A stretch of DNA of 18,289 nucleotides. It comes from JAWXCM01 sp034408745. Its GTDB lineage: Bacteria; Acidobacteriota; Terriglobia; Bryobacterales; Bryobacteraceae. The translations under genes and the position numbers were made by a program. The notes beneath the pieces are model-generated. The model was not told the DNA's origin and did no database searches. It was given only the letters and a program-made list of their open reading frames with translations. The stretch is from NCBI GenBank assembly GCA_034408745.1, contig JAWXCM010000198.1:1-18289 (forward strand), in the 5' to 3' direction. How positions within the stretch are numbered: position 1 is the stretch's first letter; each line of letters begins with the position of its first letter. Shown one piece after another: positions 7,441-15,381 of this stretch.

Positions 7441-7654
7441 GGTTCTCGATCAGCTGAAAAAGCTGCTGGCGTCGTTCGACTGGGTCTTTGCGCAACTGAA
7501 GCAGTTCGACGAGCCGGAGCATGCCATCGACGCGTTCCGGGCAAGGATCGCGGTGATGATCCTGTCCGCCGTCCGGTACCTCGGAAATTCTGCCGATAGC
7601 GGCAGAACGGTTGCGGTATGCCATTCAGCGGGAAATGCCGTTCGTCAGGTATGA
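7421..7654 (+). CDS. Small hypothetical protein
   Basis: A 77-residue frame starting at GTG 7421, with GGAAGG at 7411-7416 just upstream, and overlapping the end of the preceding open frame by 20 bases. The sequence is helical and amphipathic (KVLDQLKKLLASFDWVFAQLKQFDEPEHAIDAFRARIAVMILSAVRYL), compatible with a small helical-bundle protein, then ends in an unpromising tail. No family recognised. It stops shortly before the PD40 gene start at 7693 and could belong to the same transcript. It might instead be the frameshifted end of the preceding decayed gene. Confidence 0.4.
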   Translation: MSKATAKVLDQLKKLLASFDWVFAQLKQFDEPEHAIDAFRARIAVMILSAVRYLGNSADSGRTVAVCHSAGNAVRQV

Positions 7655-7692
7655 CCCCAGCCACGGGCGTCCTGAATGTACACTCTTTGGAC

Positions 7693-9288
7693 ATGACGAC
7701 CACGCGCGTGCTCATCTCAACGGTGTTGGTGATGTACACCGTGGTCTGGGCGGAAGATCCCGTCCGGCCGATCTGGAATGCTCCGGGCGCGTCGATCCAG
7801 GGAGCGCCGACTCGCGACGGCCGCTTCCTCACATCCGTCGATCCAACCTCGGGTGATCTCGCGCTGCTCGAAGTGGGCACCGGCAGCATGCGGCGGCTGA
7901 CCAACAAGGGCGTTGGCCAGACGAAGCAGTTCGCCTGGTTCAGTGTGCCTTCGCCGGACGCATCGCAGGTGGCCGTTGCCTGGTTTAATGACGCCGGCTT
8001 TTATGAGCTTCGGGTGGTGGCCGTCAACGGCGACGGTGAACGTGTGCTGTTTCGGAATGAGGAGTCCGGCTTTGTACAACCTACGTCGTGGACGCCGGAT
8101 GGCAAGCAAATACTCACCCTCTTCTTCCGCAAAGACAACATCAGCCAGATTGCCCTCGTCGATGCGCAATCAGGATCTGTGCGGATCCTGCGCTCGCTCA
8201 ACTGGGTCTATCCGAAGCGCATGCAACTCTCACCGGACGGGCGCTGGATCGTGTATGACTCGTTTGCAGATGACAGGCCAGGACCCCGGGATATCTACAT
8301 TCTGGCTGTCGATGGCTCGCAGGAGTCAAGGGTCGTCGATGGACCTTCTGACGATCTGTTCCCCGTATGGTCACCGGACGGCAAGGAGATCCTGTTTGGC
8401 AGTGACCGCGGCGGCACCATGGACGCCTGGGCCATCCGCATCGAAGATGGCAAAGCTCTGGGCGAACCAAGGTGTATCCGGCGAAATATGGGTCAGTTTG
8501 TACCGATGGGAGTTACGGCCAAAGGAGATCTGATTTTCGGCCTTCGCATCAGAACTGCGGAAATCGCCCTGATCCAGGGCGACCATGAGCCTGTCACGCT
8601 TTCCACCCGTACACCAGGCCGCAACTCCGCGCCGGCCTGGTCCGGCGACGGCACAAGGCTGGCTTACCTGTCCATCAGAGGCCCGGAGAACTTCAGCACA
8701 CCGGCAAGAGTCGTTGTCGTGCACGACATGAAATCCGGTAATGAGCGTGATCTGCCGGTGAAACTGGCAACAATTGCCTCAATCAGATGGTCTCCCGATA
8801 ATGAATGGCTGCTGGCATCAGGCAGCGACGGCAAGGGTCGTGCGGGCCTGTTCCGGATCCGCGTGCGAGATGGCTCAGTCCGTACTGAGGCACTCACGTC
8901 GAGCCCGGATCCTGCTGGTTTGGGCGGGGATTATGCCAAAGACGGGCACGTGATTCGTGCAGATGAAGCGATTGCGCTTGCCGTGGCGCGGGCTTCGGGA
9001 ACTGTTGCCCGCGCAACCAAATCGCGGGTGTACGCCGGAACATCGGAATGGGCGATTGAAGGTGTCACCTGGCTGGAGTGGAAGGGCGATGGTCTGCTCG
9101 CGGGTACACGAGCCACGCCCTTGCTGCTAAACTCGTCCGGAGTGCGGAAGCTCTTCTGGAAGGGTTATGATGGTGGACCGTTCAGCATTCATCCCGACAG
9201 GGAGACTATCGCGATTGGCGTGGGTGGAATGCGTTCGGAAGTGTGGGTGATGGAGCATGCATTTCAGCCGGTGGACCGCCGCCCTTAG
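7693..9288 (+). CDS. Secreted TolB-like PD40 beta-propeller protein
   Basis: A 531-residue exported protein: signal peptide MTTTRVLISTVLVMYTVVWA, then about six or seven propeller blades carrying the PD40/WD40-like motif. Examples are WTPDGKQILTLF (about residue 133), LSPDGRWIVYDS (179), VWSPDGKEILFGSD (225), AWSGDGTRLAYLS (about 316) and RWSPDNEWLLASGS (about 359). Such propellers resemble the TolB C-terminal domain and typically form protein-protein docking surfaces in the periplasm or at the outer membrane. No protease or winged-helix domain is fused, unlike many Acidobacteriota relatives. ATG 7693 is preferred because it starts the signal peptide; the open frame begins earlier (7618). The 3' end overlaps the next gene by 32 bases, so the two are probably translated together. 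Ligand unknown. Confidence 0.82.
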   Translation: MTTTRVLISTVLVMYTVVWAEDPVRPIWNAPGASIQGAPTRDGRFLTSVDPTSGDLALLEVGTGSMRRLTNKGVGQTKQFAWFSVPSPDASQVAVAWFNDAGFYELRVVAVNGDGERVLFRNEESGFVQPTSWTPDGKQILTLFFRKDNISQIALVDAQSGSVRILRSLNWVYPKRMQLSPDGRWIVYDSFADDRPGPRDIYILAVDGSQESRVVDGPSDDLFPVWSPDGKEILFGSDRGGTMDAWAIRIEDGKALGEPRCIRRNMGQFVPMGVTAKGDLIFGLRIRTAEIALIQGDHEPVTLSTRTPGRNSAPAWSGDGTRLAYLSIRGPENFSTPARVVVVHDMKSGNERDLPVKLATIASIRWSPDNEWLLASGSDGKGRAGLFRIRVRDGSVRTEALTSSPDPAGLGGDYAKDGHVIRADEAIALAVARASGTVARATKSRVYAGTSEWAIEGVTWLEWKGDGLLAGTRATPLLLNSSGVRKLFWKGYDGGPFSIHPDRETIAIGVGGMRSEVWVMEHAFQPVDRRP

Positions 9289-10243
9289 CTGCGCATTTAC
9301 GTTATTCGCTGAGACACTACCCGTCCCCCGCGGACTGGATACGTATGTGCCCGTTCCCGCCTCAAACCCACTCAGGCGCGAGAGTGTGGAGGTGGGACGC
9401 GCACTGTTCTTTTACAGAGGTCTGTCGAGCGATGGGTCTCTCTCTTGTGCGAGTTGTCATTTACCGGAGCGTTCGTTCACCGACGGACGGAGCACAGCCA
9501 TCGGCGTGCGGGGCCGGAAAGGCCCGCGCAGGACGCCTCCCATCCTGAACCGCGCATGGGGAAAAGCGTTCTTCTGGGATGGACGCGCGGCAACGCTCGA
9601 AGAGCAGGTACTGCAGCCGATAATGAATCCACTGGAAATGGACCTTCTTTTAAGGGATATTGTGCCTCGCGTAAACGGCGATGCGGATCTGAGAGCTAAA
9701 ATGACCCAGGTGTTCGGCCGCAACCCCGAGGTACAGGACGTCGCGAATGCGTTAGCGAGTTATGTTCGCTCCATTCTCTCCGGAGACTCGCCATACGACG
9801 CATATCTTGCGGGCGACCGCAATGCCCTTACTCAGGAACAACGGCTCGGACTAGCGCTGTTTCGTGGGAAAGCGAACTGTGTAGCCTGCCACCCTGGGAC
9901 AAATCTGACGGACGAACAGTTCCACAACACCGGCGTCGGCTTCAGAGAGGGCGGATGGATGGATACCGGTCGCATTGCCGTGTCGGGTTTAGAGAAAGAC
10001 CGCGGTTCGTTCAAAACTCCTGGGCTTCGGCAAGTGGCTGCGACGGCGCCCTACATGCACAACGGTAGTCTGCCAGCCCTTGAGGATGTCATCGAATATT
10101 ACGACAAGGGTGGTCATCCGAACTCGTTTCTGGACCCCGAGATTCAGGAATTACATCTCACCGCCGGAGAAAAGCGAGCACTGGCAGCCTTCCTCCGGAG
10201 TCTGAGTGGAAAGGTGAGCGAAGGATGGCCGGGATCGCATTGA
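9257..10243 (+). CDS. Di-heme cytochrome c peroxidase / MauG-family protein
   Basis: A 328-residue periplasmic protein with two c-type heme sites, CASCH (residues 64-68) and CVACH (208-212), in the two-domain layout of bacterial cytochrome c peroxidases and MauG. Family blocks are present: RRTPPILNRAWGKAFFWDGRAATLEEQVLQPI near residues 91-122, GKANCVACHPGTNLTDEQFHNTGVG, and TAPYMHNGSLPALEDVIEYYDKGG (263-286). Known members reduce hydrogen peroxide or carry out protein-derived oxidations. The N-terminus (RWTAALSCAFTLFAET) looks like an export signal, as required for periplasmic heme attachment. The start overlaps the PD40 gene, and the end overlaps the TPR gene by 19 bases. Electron donor or oxidised partner cannot be read from sequence; the nearby heptaheme cytochrome is a candidate. 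Confidence 0.9.
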   Translation: MHFSRWTAALSCAFTLFAETLPVPRGLDTYVPVPASNPLRRESVEVGRALFFYRGLSSDGSLSCASCHLPERSFTDGRSTAIGVRGRKGPRRTPPILNRAWGKAFFWDGRAATLEEQVLQPIMNPLEMDLLLRDIVPRVNGDADLRAKMTQVFGRNPEVQDVANALASYVRSILSGDSPYDAYLAGDRNALTQEQRLGLALFRGKANCVACHPGTNLTDEQFHNTGVGFREGGWMDTGRIAVSGLEKDRGSFKTPGLRQVAATAPYMHNGSLPALEDVIEYYDKGGHPNSFLDPEIQELHLTAGEKRALAAFLRSLSGKVSEGWPGSH

Positions 10244-10938
10244 TTGCCATCGCCGCGGCGCTTGCGGCGCAGCAGCCAGACTTCGAGCTTCTGTACCGCC
10301 AGGCGCTCCAACAACGGGAGCAGGCGCTGGGCGAGTCAGCACTGAAGACGCGCGAGAGCGCTCGCGATCTGGCGCTGTATCTCACAAAACGTGGTGAATA
10401 CACGCGAGCCGAGCCGTATGTCTCGGCCGCACTGGAGCTTGCAGACAGCCTTGCGGATGCCACAGCGCTGCACAACTGGGCTGTGAAGCTCGAGGAAAGC
10501 AACGTCCTGCTGGCCGAAAAGATGTACAGGAAGACTCTTGCAATCCGGGCGAAGGCGCTCACCCCACTTGATCCTGACCTTGCGACAACGAGGCTGAATC
10601 TCTCGCTGCTGCTGATAGCCAGAGGTGAGGCGGAAGCAGCGCAACTCGCATCGGCAGCACTGCGGAGTTTCGAAAACCGGTCGGGCGCCATGGACGCTCG
10701 TGTCGGCGCCGCATGCGGAGTACTTGGAACCGCAGCCGCGATCAAAGGGAATGTCGCCGCGGCGGAGAAGCTGTTCCGGCGTGCTCTGGTCATTTCGGTG
10801 AAGGCCTGGGGCTCTGATGCGCCTGAGACAGCAAATGCGCTGGAGAACCTCGCGGACCTGCTGCAGCAGACAGGGCGCGCGTCAGCGGCCCGCCCGTTGC
10901 TTGACCGGGCGCAGGGGATTCGCAGCCGGTCCCGTTAG
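10225..10938 (+). CDS. Exported TPR-repeat protein
   Basis: A 237-residue alpha-helical protein with a short signal-like N-terminus (MAGIALIAIAAALAAQQ) and tetratricopeptide repeats of the TPR_12/kinesin-light-chain type: ALQQREQALGE...LALYLTKRGEYTRAEPYVSAAL, KMYRKTLAIRAKAL...LATTRLNLSLLLIARGEAEAA, and KLFRRALVISVKAWG...TANALENLADLLQQTGRASAA. TPR proteins act as scaffolds. The gene overlaps the upstream peroxidase gene by 19 bases, with GAAGG abutting the ATG, so it is likely co-translated. Its last 57 bases lie over the end of the oppositely transcribed heptaheme cytochrome gene. Partner unknown; the two upstream operon products are the obvious candidates. Confidence 0.8.
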   Translation: MAGIALIAIAAALAAQQPDFELLYRQALQQREQALGESALKTRESARDLALYLTKRGEYTRAEPYVSAALELADSLADATALHNWAVKLEESNVLLAEKMYRKTLAIRAKALTPLDPDLATTRLNLSLLLIARGEAEAAQLASAALRSFENRSGAMDARVGAACGVLGTAAAIKGNVAAAEKLFRRALVISVKAWGSDAPETANALENLADLLQQTGRASAARPLLDRAQGIRSRSR

Positions 10939-11754
10939 TCGATAGACGCCGATCCAGTGGTTCACGAACGAAAGATTCGGTGACGGAGCGACTACTGGCA
11001 TGTGACAGGAAGTGCACAGTTGACCTGCCACATTCATCGTGTGCCGGGGTTGTGCGTGGCACTGCGCGCACACTGTCTCGCCGTTCACCTTCGTATCCTG
11101 ATGAGGAGCATGACATGTCAGGCACGAGAGCTTGCCGCCACTCTTAAGAAAGCAGGCGCTTTGGCTGAAGTACACGGGCTGGTGCCGTACGTTCCACGGG
11201 TTTTCGAAATTCGTGATCGCACCGGAAGTAGTGGGCATGCGGTGACACTGGCCGCATAGATCGTTAATACCAGCTGCCGTAAGGTCCTTCGGGTTCCGAA
11301 TGCTTGCACGTTCTGGTTTAGCGGCATGAATGGCGCCAGGCCCGTGGCAGGCTTCGCAATGCACCCCGGGTTCCGATGGTTTAACTGATCGTGTCTCAGT
11401 CAGCGCCAGCGTACCTGTGGAGTGGCACCGAAAGCACCGCAAAACCTCCGCATCCGGTCCGAATGTCCGATACGCCACGCCGCGCGCATCCGTATGACCC
11501 GGCGTCAACGCAGTGGTTCCGGACTTTCTGTACCAGGAGAGTCCGTGCTCCAGATAGCTGTCCTCATCGCGACTGGAAACGTACGTCACCGCCTGTGCAC
11601 CAGCACCGAACGCCCATCGGTTATCCGATGTTCGCGCCAGAGCACGCGCATGCATCGTGCGGCTTTGTGTGGCGGCGATTGACTGATGACACGCGGCACA
11701 GGCTGCCGTTCCTGCGAACTCCTCTGCCGCGAGCAGAAGTAGTGCAATTACCAA
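10882..11754 (-). CDS. Seven-heme c-type cytochrome
   Basis: A 290-residue protein with seven CxxCH motifs: CAACH (19-23), CFRCH (107-111), CEACH (133-137), CGQCH (167-171), CLTCH (211-215), CAQCH (229-233) and CTSCH (247-251). The spacing and CEACHGPG block resemble the cytochrome c554/NrfB-like multiheme superfamily common in Acidobacteriota, where they carry electrons in the periplasm or at the outer surface. The N-terminus (MVIALLLLAAEEFAG) is a short hydrophobic export signal. There is no ATG; TTG 11754 is the best start and lies against the receptor stop (TTGGTAA), implying coupling to receptor translation. The 3' end overlaps the TPR gene on the other strand by 57 bases. The C-terminus (LRPVKQRAGR) is basic. 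Redox partner is not identifiable; the di-heme peroxidase is adjacent. Confidence 0.88.
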   Translation of the reverse strand: MVIALLLLAAEEFAGTAACAACHQSIAATQSRTMHARALARTSDNRWAFGAGAQAVTYVSSRDEDSYLEHGLSWYRKSGTTALTPGHTDARGVAYRTFGPDAEVLRCFRCHSTGTLALTETRSVKPSEPGVHCEACHGPGAIHAAKPERASIRNPKDLTAAGINDLCGQCHRMPTTSGAITNFENPWNVRHQPVYFSQSACFLKSGGKLSCLTCHAPHQDTKVNGETVCAQCHAQPRHTMNVAGQLCTSCHMPVVAPSPNLSFVNHWIGVYRLTGPAANPLRPVKQRAGR

Positions 11755-14700
11755 GTGAAGCGGCCGCTGTACTGAAATTGCCGCCCGAGATAACCTGGCA
11801 TCTGCGCATTCACCGTACCAAAGGCCGAGGTGCCAAAGTTGGTGCTCGGCAAATCGCCATTGAAATTGTTAAACGCGTTGTAGCTCTCCATGCGAAGTTC
11901 GAACCGGATGTGTTCCGTAAGCGCAAATGATTTCGCGAGCGTAAGATCCACGTTCTTGAAGCGCATGCCCTTCACTCCGTCATATTGAAGCGGGTTCGTT
12001 CGGCGGGTAAAGGCAGGCAACCGCTGAAATTTTGAGGTATCGAACATCCGGCCCTTCGTTGGACTGTCGAGCGCAGGATCACCATCCACCAGCAGGCCGC
12101 CGAACCGCAGATACTGTCCCGTGTTGAAGGAGAACAGGCCGCTGAGGGACCATCCTCCAAACAGTCCGTCAACCACACGATTCGCGCCGGACATATAGGT
12201 GCGTCCTTTACCGAATGGCAGTTGGTAAATCGCCGCACCCGTCAGACGGTGCCGCGGGTTTACGGCCCGGAAAGATGTAAGATTGTCGAGGAAATTATCC
12301 TGCTCATCGTAGTATTCCTGGTTGCGCTCCCGGTTGTAGTTGTATCCCAGCACCAGGTTGAATCCGTTTACAAACGGCCGCTGCAGAGACATTTGCAGCG
12401 CTTCGTAGCGATTGCGGGCCTGGCCCGTGAGCCGCTGTTGAATGTCTCCGTACTGCGGGTATTGGCGGAGGAGTTGCGTAACAGGGACGTTCGCCTGTGT
12501 CCGTAACTGTCCCGGCATTTTGTCGGCGGACAGTCTGTTGAAGAACGGATTTGGAACGTTCGCTGCTGTGGCGGCCCCCCTGGTGTAGCCGATCCGTGGG
12601 TCGACCTGGTTGAGGTTGCGTGTCACGGGCGCGTTCCGTCCGAAGTTGCGGAAGTATGTCGCATCCAGGACTAACTGTCCGGGAAGTGCTCGCTGAACGC
12701 TGAAGTTGAAGCGGTCATTCACACCGACCCGAAAGTCCTGATTGTAGAAGATCGGCGCGCCACCCAGATCTGTGTAACGCCCAAATGTTTTACCACTTAC
12801 CGGCACGAGTCCGCCAGGAAACGGGTTGCTCAGCGTGGATTGCGGCACGCCGGTCAGCAGAGGCAAGCCACGCGAGGTGGCCTCAAAACCGGGATAGAAA
12901 ACGCTTCCCAGGATGTCGAGCCCGTCGGTTAACGTGGAGGGCACCAGATACCTGGCGTAACCAAACCGAAGTGCTGTCAGATTGTTCAGCCGGTAGGCAA
13001 GACCCGCACGCGGCATGAGCAGCAACTTCTGCGCATTCCACGAACCGCGATTCTCCGAATCAGTAAAAACCCACGCCCCGTTGTATATTGGACCGCCTGT
13101 TCTCAGGGCGGCGGCAGCGGCCGGCAGTACCGGTGCGTTTGCGCCCTGGAACTCCGGAATCGGAGAAGAAAGATCGAGGTACCGAGATAACCGGTCCCGC
13201 GGATCAACCATAGGAGATTCGTACTCGTACCGCAGGCCGACGTTGATTGTCAGGCGCTGCGTCACTTTGATGTCGTCGTGGAAATACAGGCCGTAAAACT
13301 CATTGCGGTGAAGCTGCGTTGGCAGGCTCTGAATCAGGGTGTTGTTGTCAAGCGCCCCAACCAGAAGTGTTGCCCAGGCATCACCGCTCAGGTTGAGGTC
13401 GGGATTCAGGAACGTCGAAGCGGTGTGCTCGGGACGAACATCGAACGACACCGGCCGAGGCCGAACCGCCACCACACGCTGCGATCGCCACTCGCCACCG
13501 ACCTTGAAGTAGTGGCGTCCCTGCGACCGGGAAACCTTAGACTGAAGGTTGTAGGTTTCCGGATCCTGATACCAGAAACCCGTTCGCCCCAAATTGGTCG
13601 CCGAGGGACCTCTGCGAATCGTGAAGCCCGGATAATAGAGCGCCGGAGCATCTTTGCTATAAGGTGTGTGCCATTCGCTCCCCAGAATGGTTGTCAGTTC
13701 GGCTGGCGTGATCTGCGATTCAGCGACGGCGAAGGAATCGAAAATTCGGTTGAAGCCGCCGCGCACGTTGAACACCGTGGAGGCATTGATGGTGTATACC
13801 GCGTCCATCACCGAAGTCCATGCATGACGTTCACTGCCGTTTGGCTGGACGGCCCGGGAGTTCGCGTAGTTGTCCTGAGTGACAAACGTCTTGAACATTG
13901 AGAACCGGCCAAAGATCTTCAGCTTGTCCGAAGCACTCCAGTCGGCCCGGTCTGAAAAGTTCCAGTACTTGACGCGTTCCGCAAAGCCTGTCCGGTAATT
14001 GTTTACTGCGTCGGAACCGTCACCCGGAAGGTTGGGCTTCCAGATGTCGTTCATGACGCGCCGACCAACCGGATCCTGCTGACTGGCCGGAATGGCATTG
14101 CCCGGAAAAGGTTGGCGCGTCGCCGTTCCGTTCTCATTCAGGACCGTTGTGAACGGGTTGTAGATGGCGCGCAAGCCGCCGCGCGCATTTACTGACCGGG
14201 AAAAGTCACCGGTGCGCTCTGCCTCGGTTGGCAGCGTGAACGCGACCGATCTCGGATCCTGGCTCCGCCACATTTCATAAGAAACAAAATTGAATAGTTT
14301 GTTCCTGATCACCGGCGAACCCAGGGTCCCCCCGAGGATATGATTGCGGGTCAGGTTTGCGCGGCGGGTAATGTGATCCGCCACGGCGTTAATGGCGGGA
14401 TTTCGCCCCAGATAGTAGCCCGTGCCGTGAAAGTCGTTCGTGCCGGACTTCATCTGCACCGTGATCACCCCACCAGCGGAATGGCCAAATTCGGCATCGA
14501 CTGCATTCTGCTGAACAGTGACCTCCTGCACAGCATCCATCGCCGGAGTGTAGGCCGACTTTTCGGACGCCATGTTGGGTGAACCGTCCACCACGACATC
14601 GTTTTTGGTGCTTGTGTTGCCACCGACGTCGATCTGTGTGGAGGCCCAGTGGTGGTACGGACTCTGCTCGGTGGTGGAACGAATCACCGCAGCCGGATTC

Positions 14701-15167
14701 AGTTGCGCCAGCAGGAAGGGATTTCGGTTGATCACGGGCAGTTCATTGGTCATCTTCTTGTCGAGGGTGAGCCCCATGGACGATGTGTTGAATTGCACGG
14801 ACACGGGCGAGGCCTGCACAGTCACCGCCTCTGTTGTAGAGCCAAGGTCGAGACGCGCGTCCACTGTGATGTCAGCACGACTCTGAACGAGGATCTTCCG
14901 CTGGACATACTTTCGAAATCCTGGTCGTTCGACGGTCACCGTGTAGTCTCCGGCGACCACGAAGTCGAACAAGTATTGCCCGTTTTCATTAGTTCTTGTC
15001 GTCGCGGTGATACTGGTGCCCTCGTTTTTGAGTGTCACCTCCGCACCTGCGACAACAGCCTGGGACGCGTCCGTCACGAGTCCCTGTAGCCGCGCTCGCA
15101 CATCCTGGGCAAACGACAGCCCGACGGCGACGCAGGCGGAAAGGAAAACAATCCTGAATCCACGCAT
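11748..15167 (-). CDS. TonB-dependent receptor with N-terminal carboxypeptidase-regulatory-like domain (Oar-like)
   Basis: An 1139-residue outer-membrane protein. The signal peptide is MRGFRIVFLSACVAVGLSFAQ. Residues about 25-105 form a CarboxypepD_reg-like beta sandwich (LQGLVTDASQAVVAGAEVTL, NENGQYLFDFVVAGDYTVTV). Residues about 120-260 are the plug (ELPVINRNPFLLAQLNPA, QIDVGGNTSTKNDVVVDGSP, VQEVTVQQNAVDAEFGHSAGG). The rest is the 22-strand-type barrel, ending in an aromatic C-terminus (RFTW). Such receptors are greatly expanded in Solibacter-like bacteria and are thought to import large or complexed substrates using TonB energy. ATG 15167 is preferred over the longer frame because it opens the signal peptide and has GAGGGGTGAG upstream. 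A heptaheme cytochrome follows at the stop codon. An IS4-type element lies about 85 bases upstream and may have altered its promoter. Substrate unknown. Confidence 0.93.
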   Translation of the reverse strand: MRGFRIVFLSACVAVGLSFAQDVRARLQGLVTDASQAVVAGAEVTLKNEGTSITATTRTNENGQYLFDFVVAGDYTVTVERPGFRKYVQRKILVQSRADITVDARLDLGSTTEAVTVQASPVSVQFNTSSMGLTLDKKMTNELPVINRNPFLLAQLNPAAVIRSTTEQSPYHHWASTQIDVGGNTSTKNDVVVDGSPNMASEKSAYTPAMDAVQEVTVQQNAVDAEFGHSAGGVITVQMKSGTNDFHGTGYYLGRNPAINAVADHITRRANLTRNHILGGTLGSPVIRNKLFNFVSYEMWRSQDPRSVAFTLPTEAERTGDFSRSVNARGGLRAIYNPFTTVLNENGTATRQPFPGNAIPASQQDPVGRRVMNDIWKPNLPGDGSDAVNNYRTGFAERVKYWNFSDRADWSASDKLKIFGRFSMFKTFVTQDNYANSRAVQPNGSERHAWTSVMDAVYTINASTVFNVRGGFNRIFDSFAVAESQITPAELTTILGSEWHTPYSKDAPALYYPGFTIRRGPSATNLGRTGFWYQDPETYNLQSKVSRSQGRHYFKVGGEWRSQRVVAVRPRPVSFDVRPEHTASTFLNPDLNLSGDAWATLLVGALDNNTLIQSLPTQLHRNEFYGLYFHDDIKVTQRLTINVGLRYEYESPMVDPRDRLSRYLDLSSPIPEFQGANAPVLPAAAAALRTGGPIYNGAWVFTDSENRGSWNAQKLLLMPRAGLAYRLNNLTALRFGYARYLVPSTLTDGLDILGSVFYPGFEATSRGLPLLTGVPQSTLSNPFPGGLVPVSGKTFGRYTDLGGAPIFYNQDFRVGVNDRFNFSVQRALPGQLVLDATYFRNFGRNAPVTRNLNQVDPRIGYTRGAATAANVPNPFFNRLSADKMPGQLRTQANVPVTQLLRQYPQYGDIQQRLTGQARNRYEALQMSLQRPFVNGFNLVLGYNYNRERNQEYYDEQDNFLDNLTSFRAVNPRHRLTGAAIYQLPFGKGRTYMSGANRVVDGLFGGWSLSGLFSFNTGQYLRFGGLLVDGDPALDSPTKGRMFDTSKFQRLPAFTRRTNPLQYDGVKGMRFKNVDLTLAKSFALTEHIRFELRMESYNAFNNFNGDLPSTNFGTSAFGTVNAQMPGYLGRQFQYSGRFTW

Positions 15168-15222
15168 GTTCTCACCCCTCAATACCCAAACAGGGCTGCA
15201 GCATATCACGGTCTGAAGTCCC

Positions 15223-15251
15223 AATGGCATCCCGCAATCGCAGTGTGTCAA
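15223..15251 (-). promoter_or_regulatory. Possible promoter at the IS4 edge facing the receptor gene
   Basis: On the minus strand TTGACA (15251-15246) is a perfect -35 box, formed right at the junction with the insertion element. A poor -10 (TGCCAT or GCCATT) lies 16-17 bases downstream. It points toward the receptor start at 15167. The weak -10 keeps confidence low. Confidence 0.25.
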
Positions 15252-15275
15252 AAAACACTACTGTCCAGGACGTTC
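15252..15275 (+). repeat. Left terminal inverted repeat of the IS4-family element
   Basis: Matches the complement of 16652-16675 at 21 of 24 positions by eye, with core ACTGTCCA/GACGTTC. Confidence 0.82.
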
Positions 15276-15381
15276 TGAATACACCGGCGCGAGGTGGTAG
15301 CGGGTAGGCGAAAGGGCTGGGTGGGCCAAGACCAGGTACAGTTGAGTTGATGAAACGAGACTGGAAAGGAATTACCCACCC

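Noticed and set aside
10158..10793. 211-codon Ser/Ala/Arg-rich minus-strand frame opposite the TPR gene
   Set aside because: Low-complexity composition typical of an antisense shadow; the plus strand has clear TPR motifs and an operon position.
13278..13901. 207-codon plus-strand frame inside the receptor gene
   Set aside because: Antisense to an intact TonB receptor barrel; no start signal or recognisable domain.
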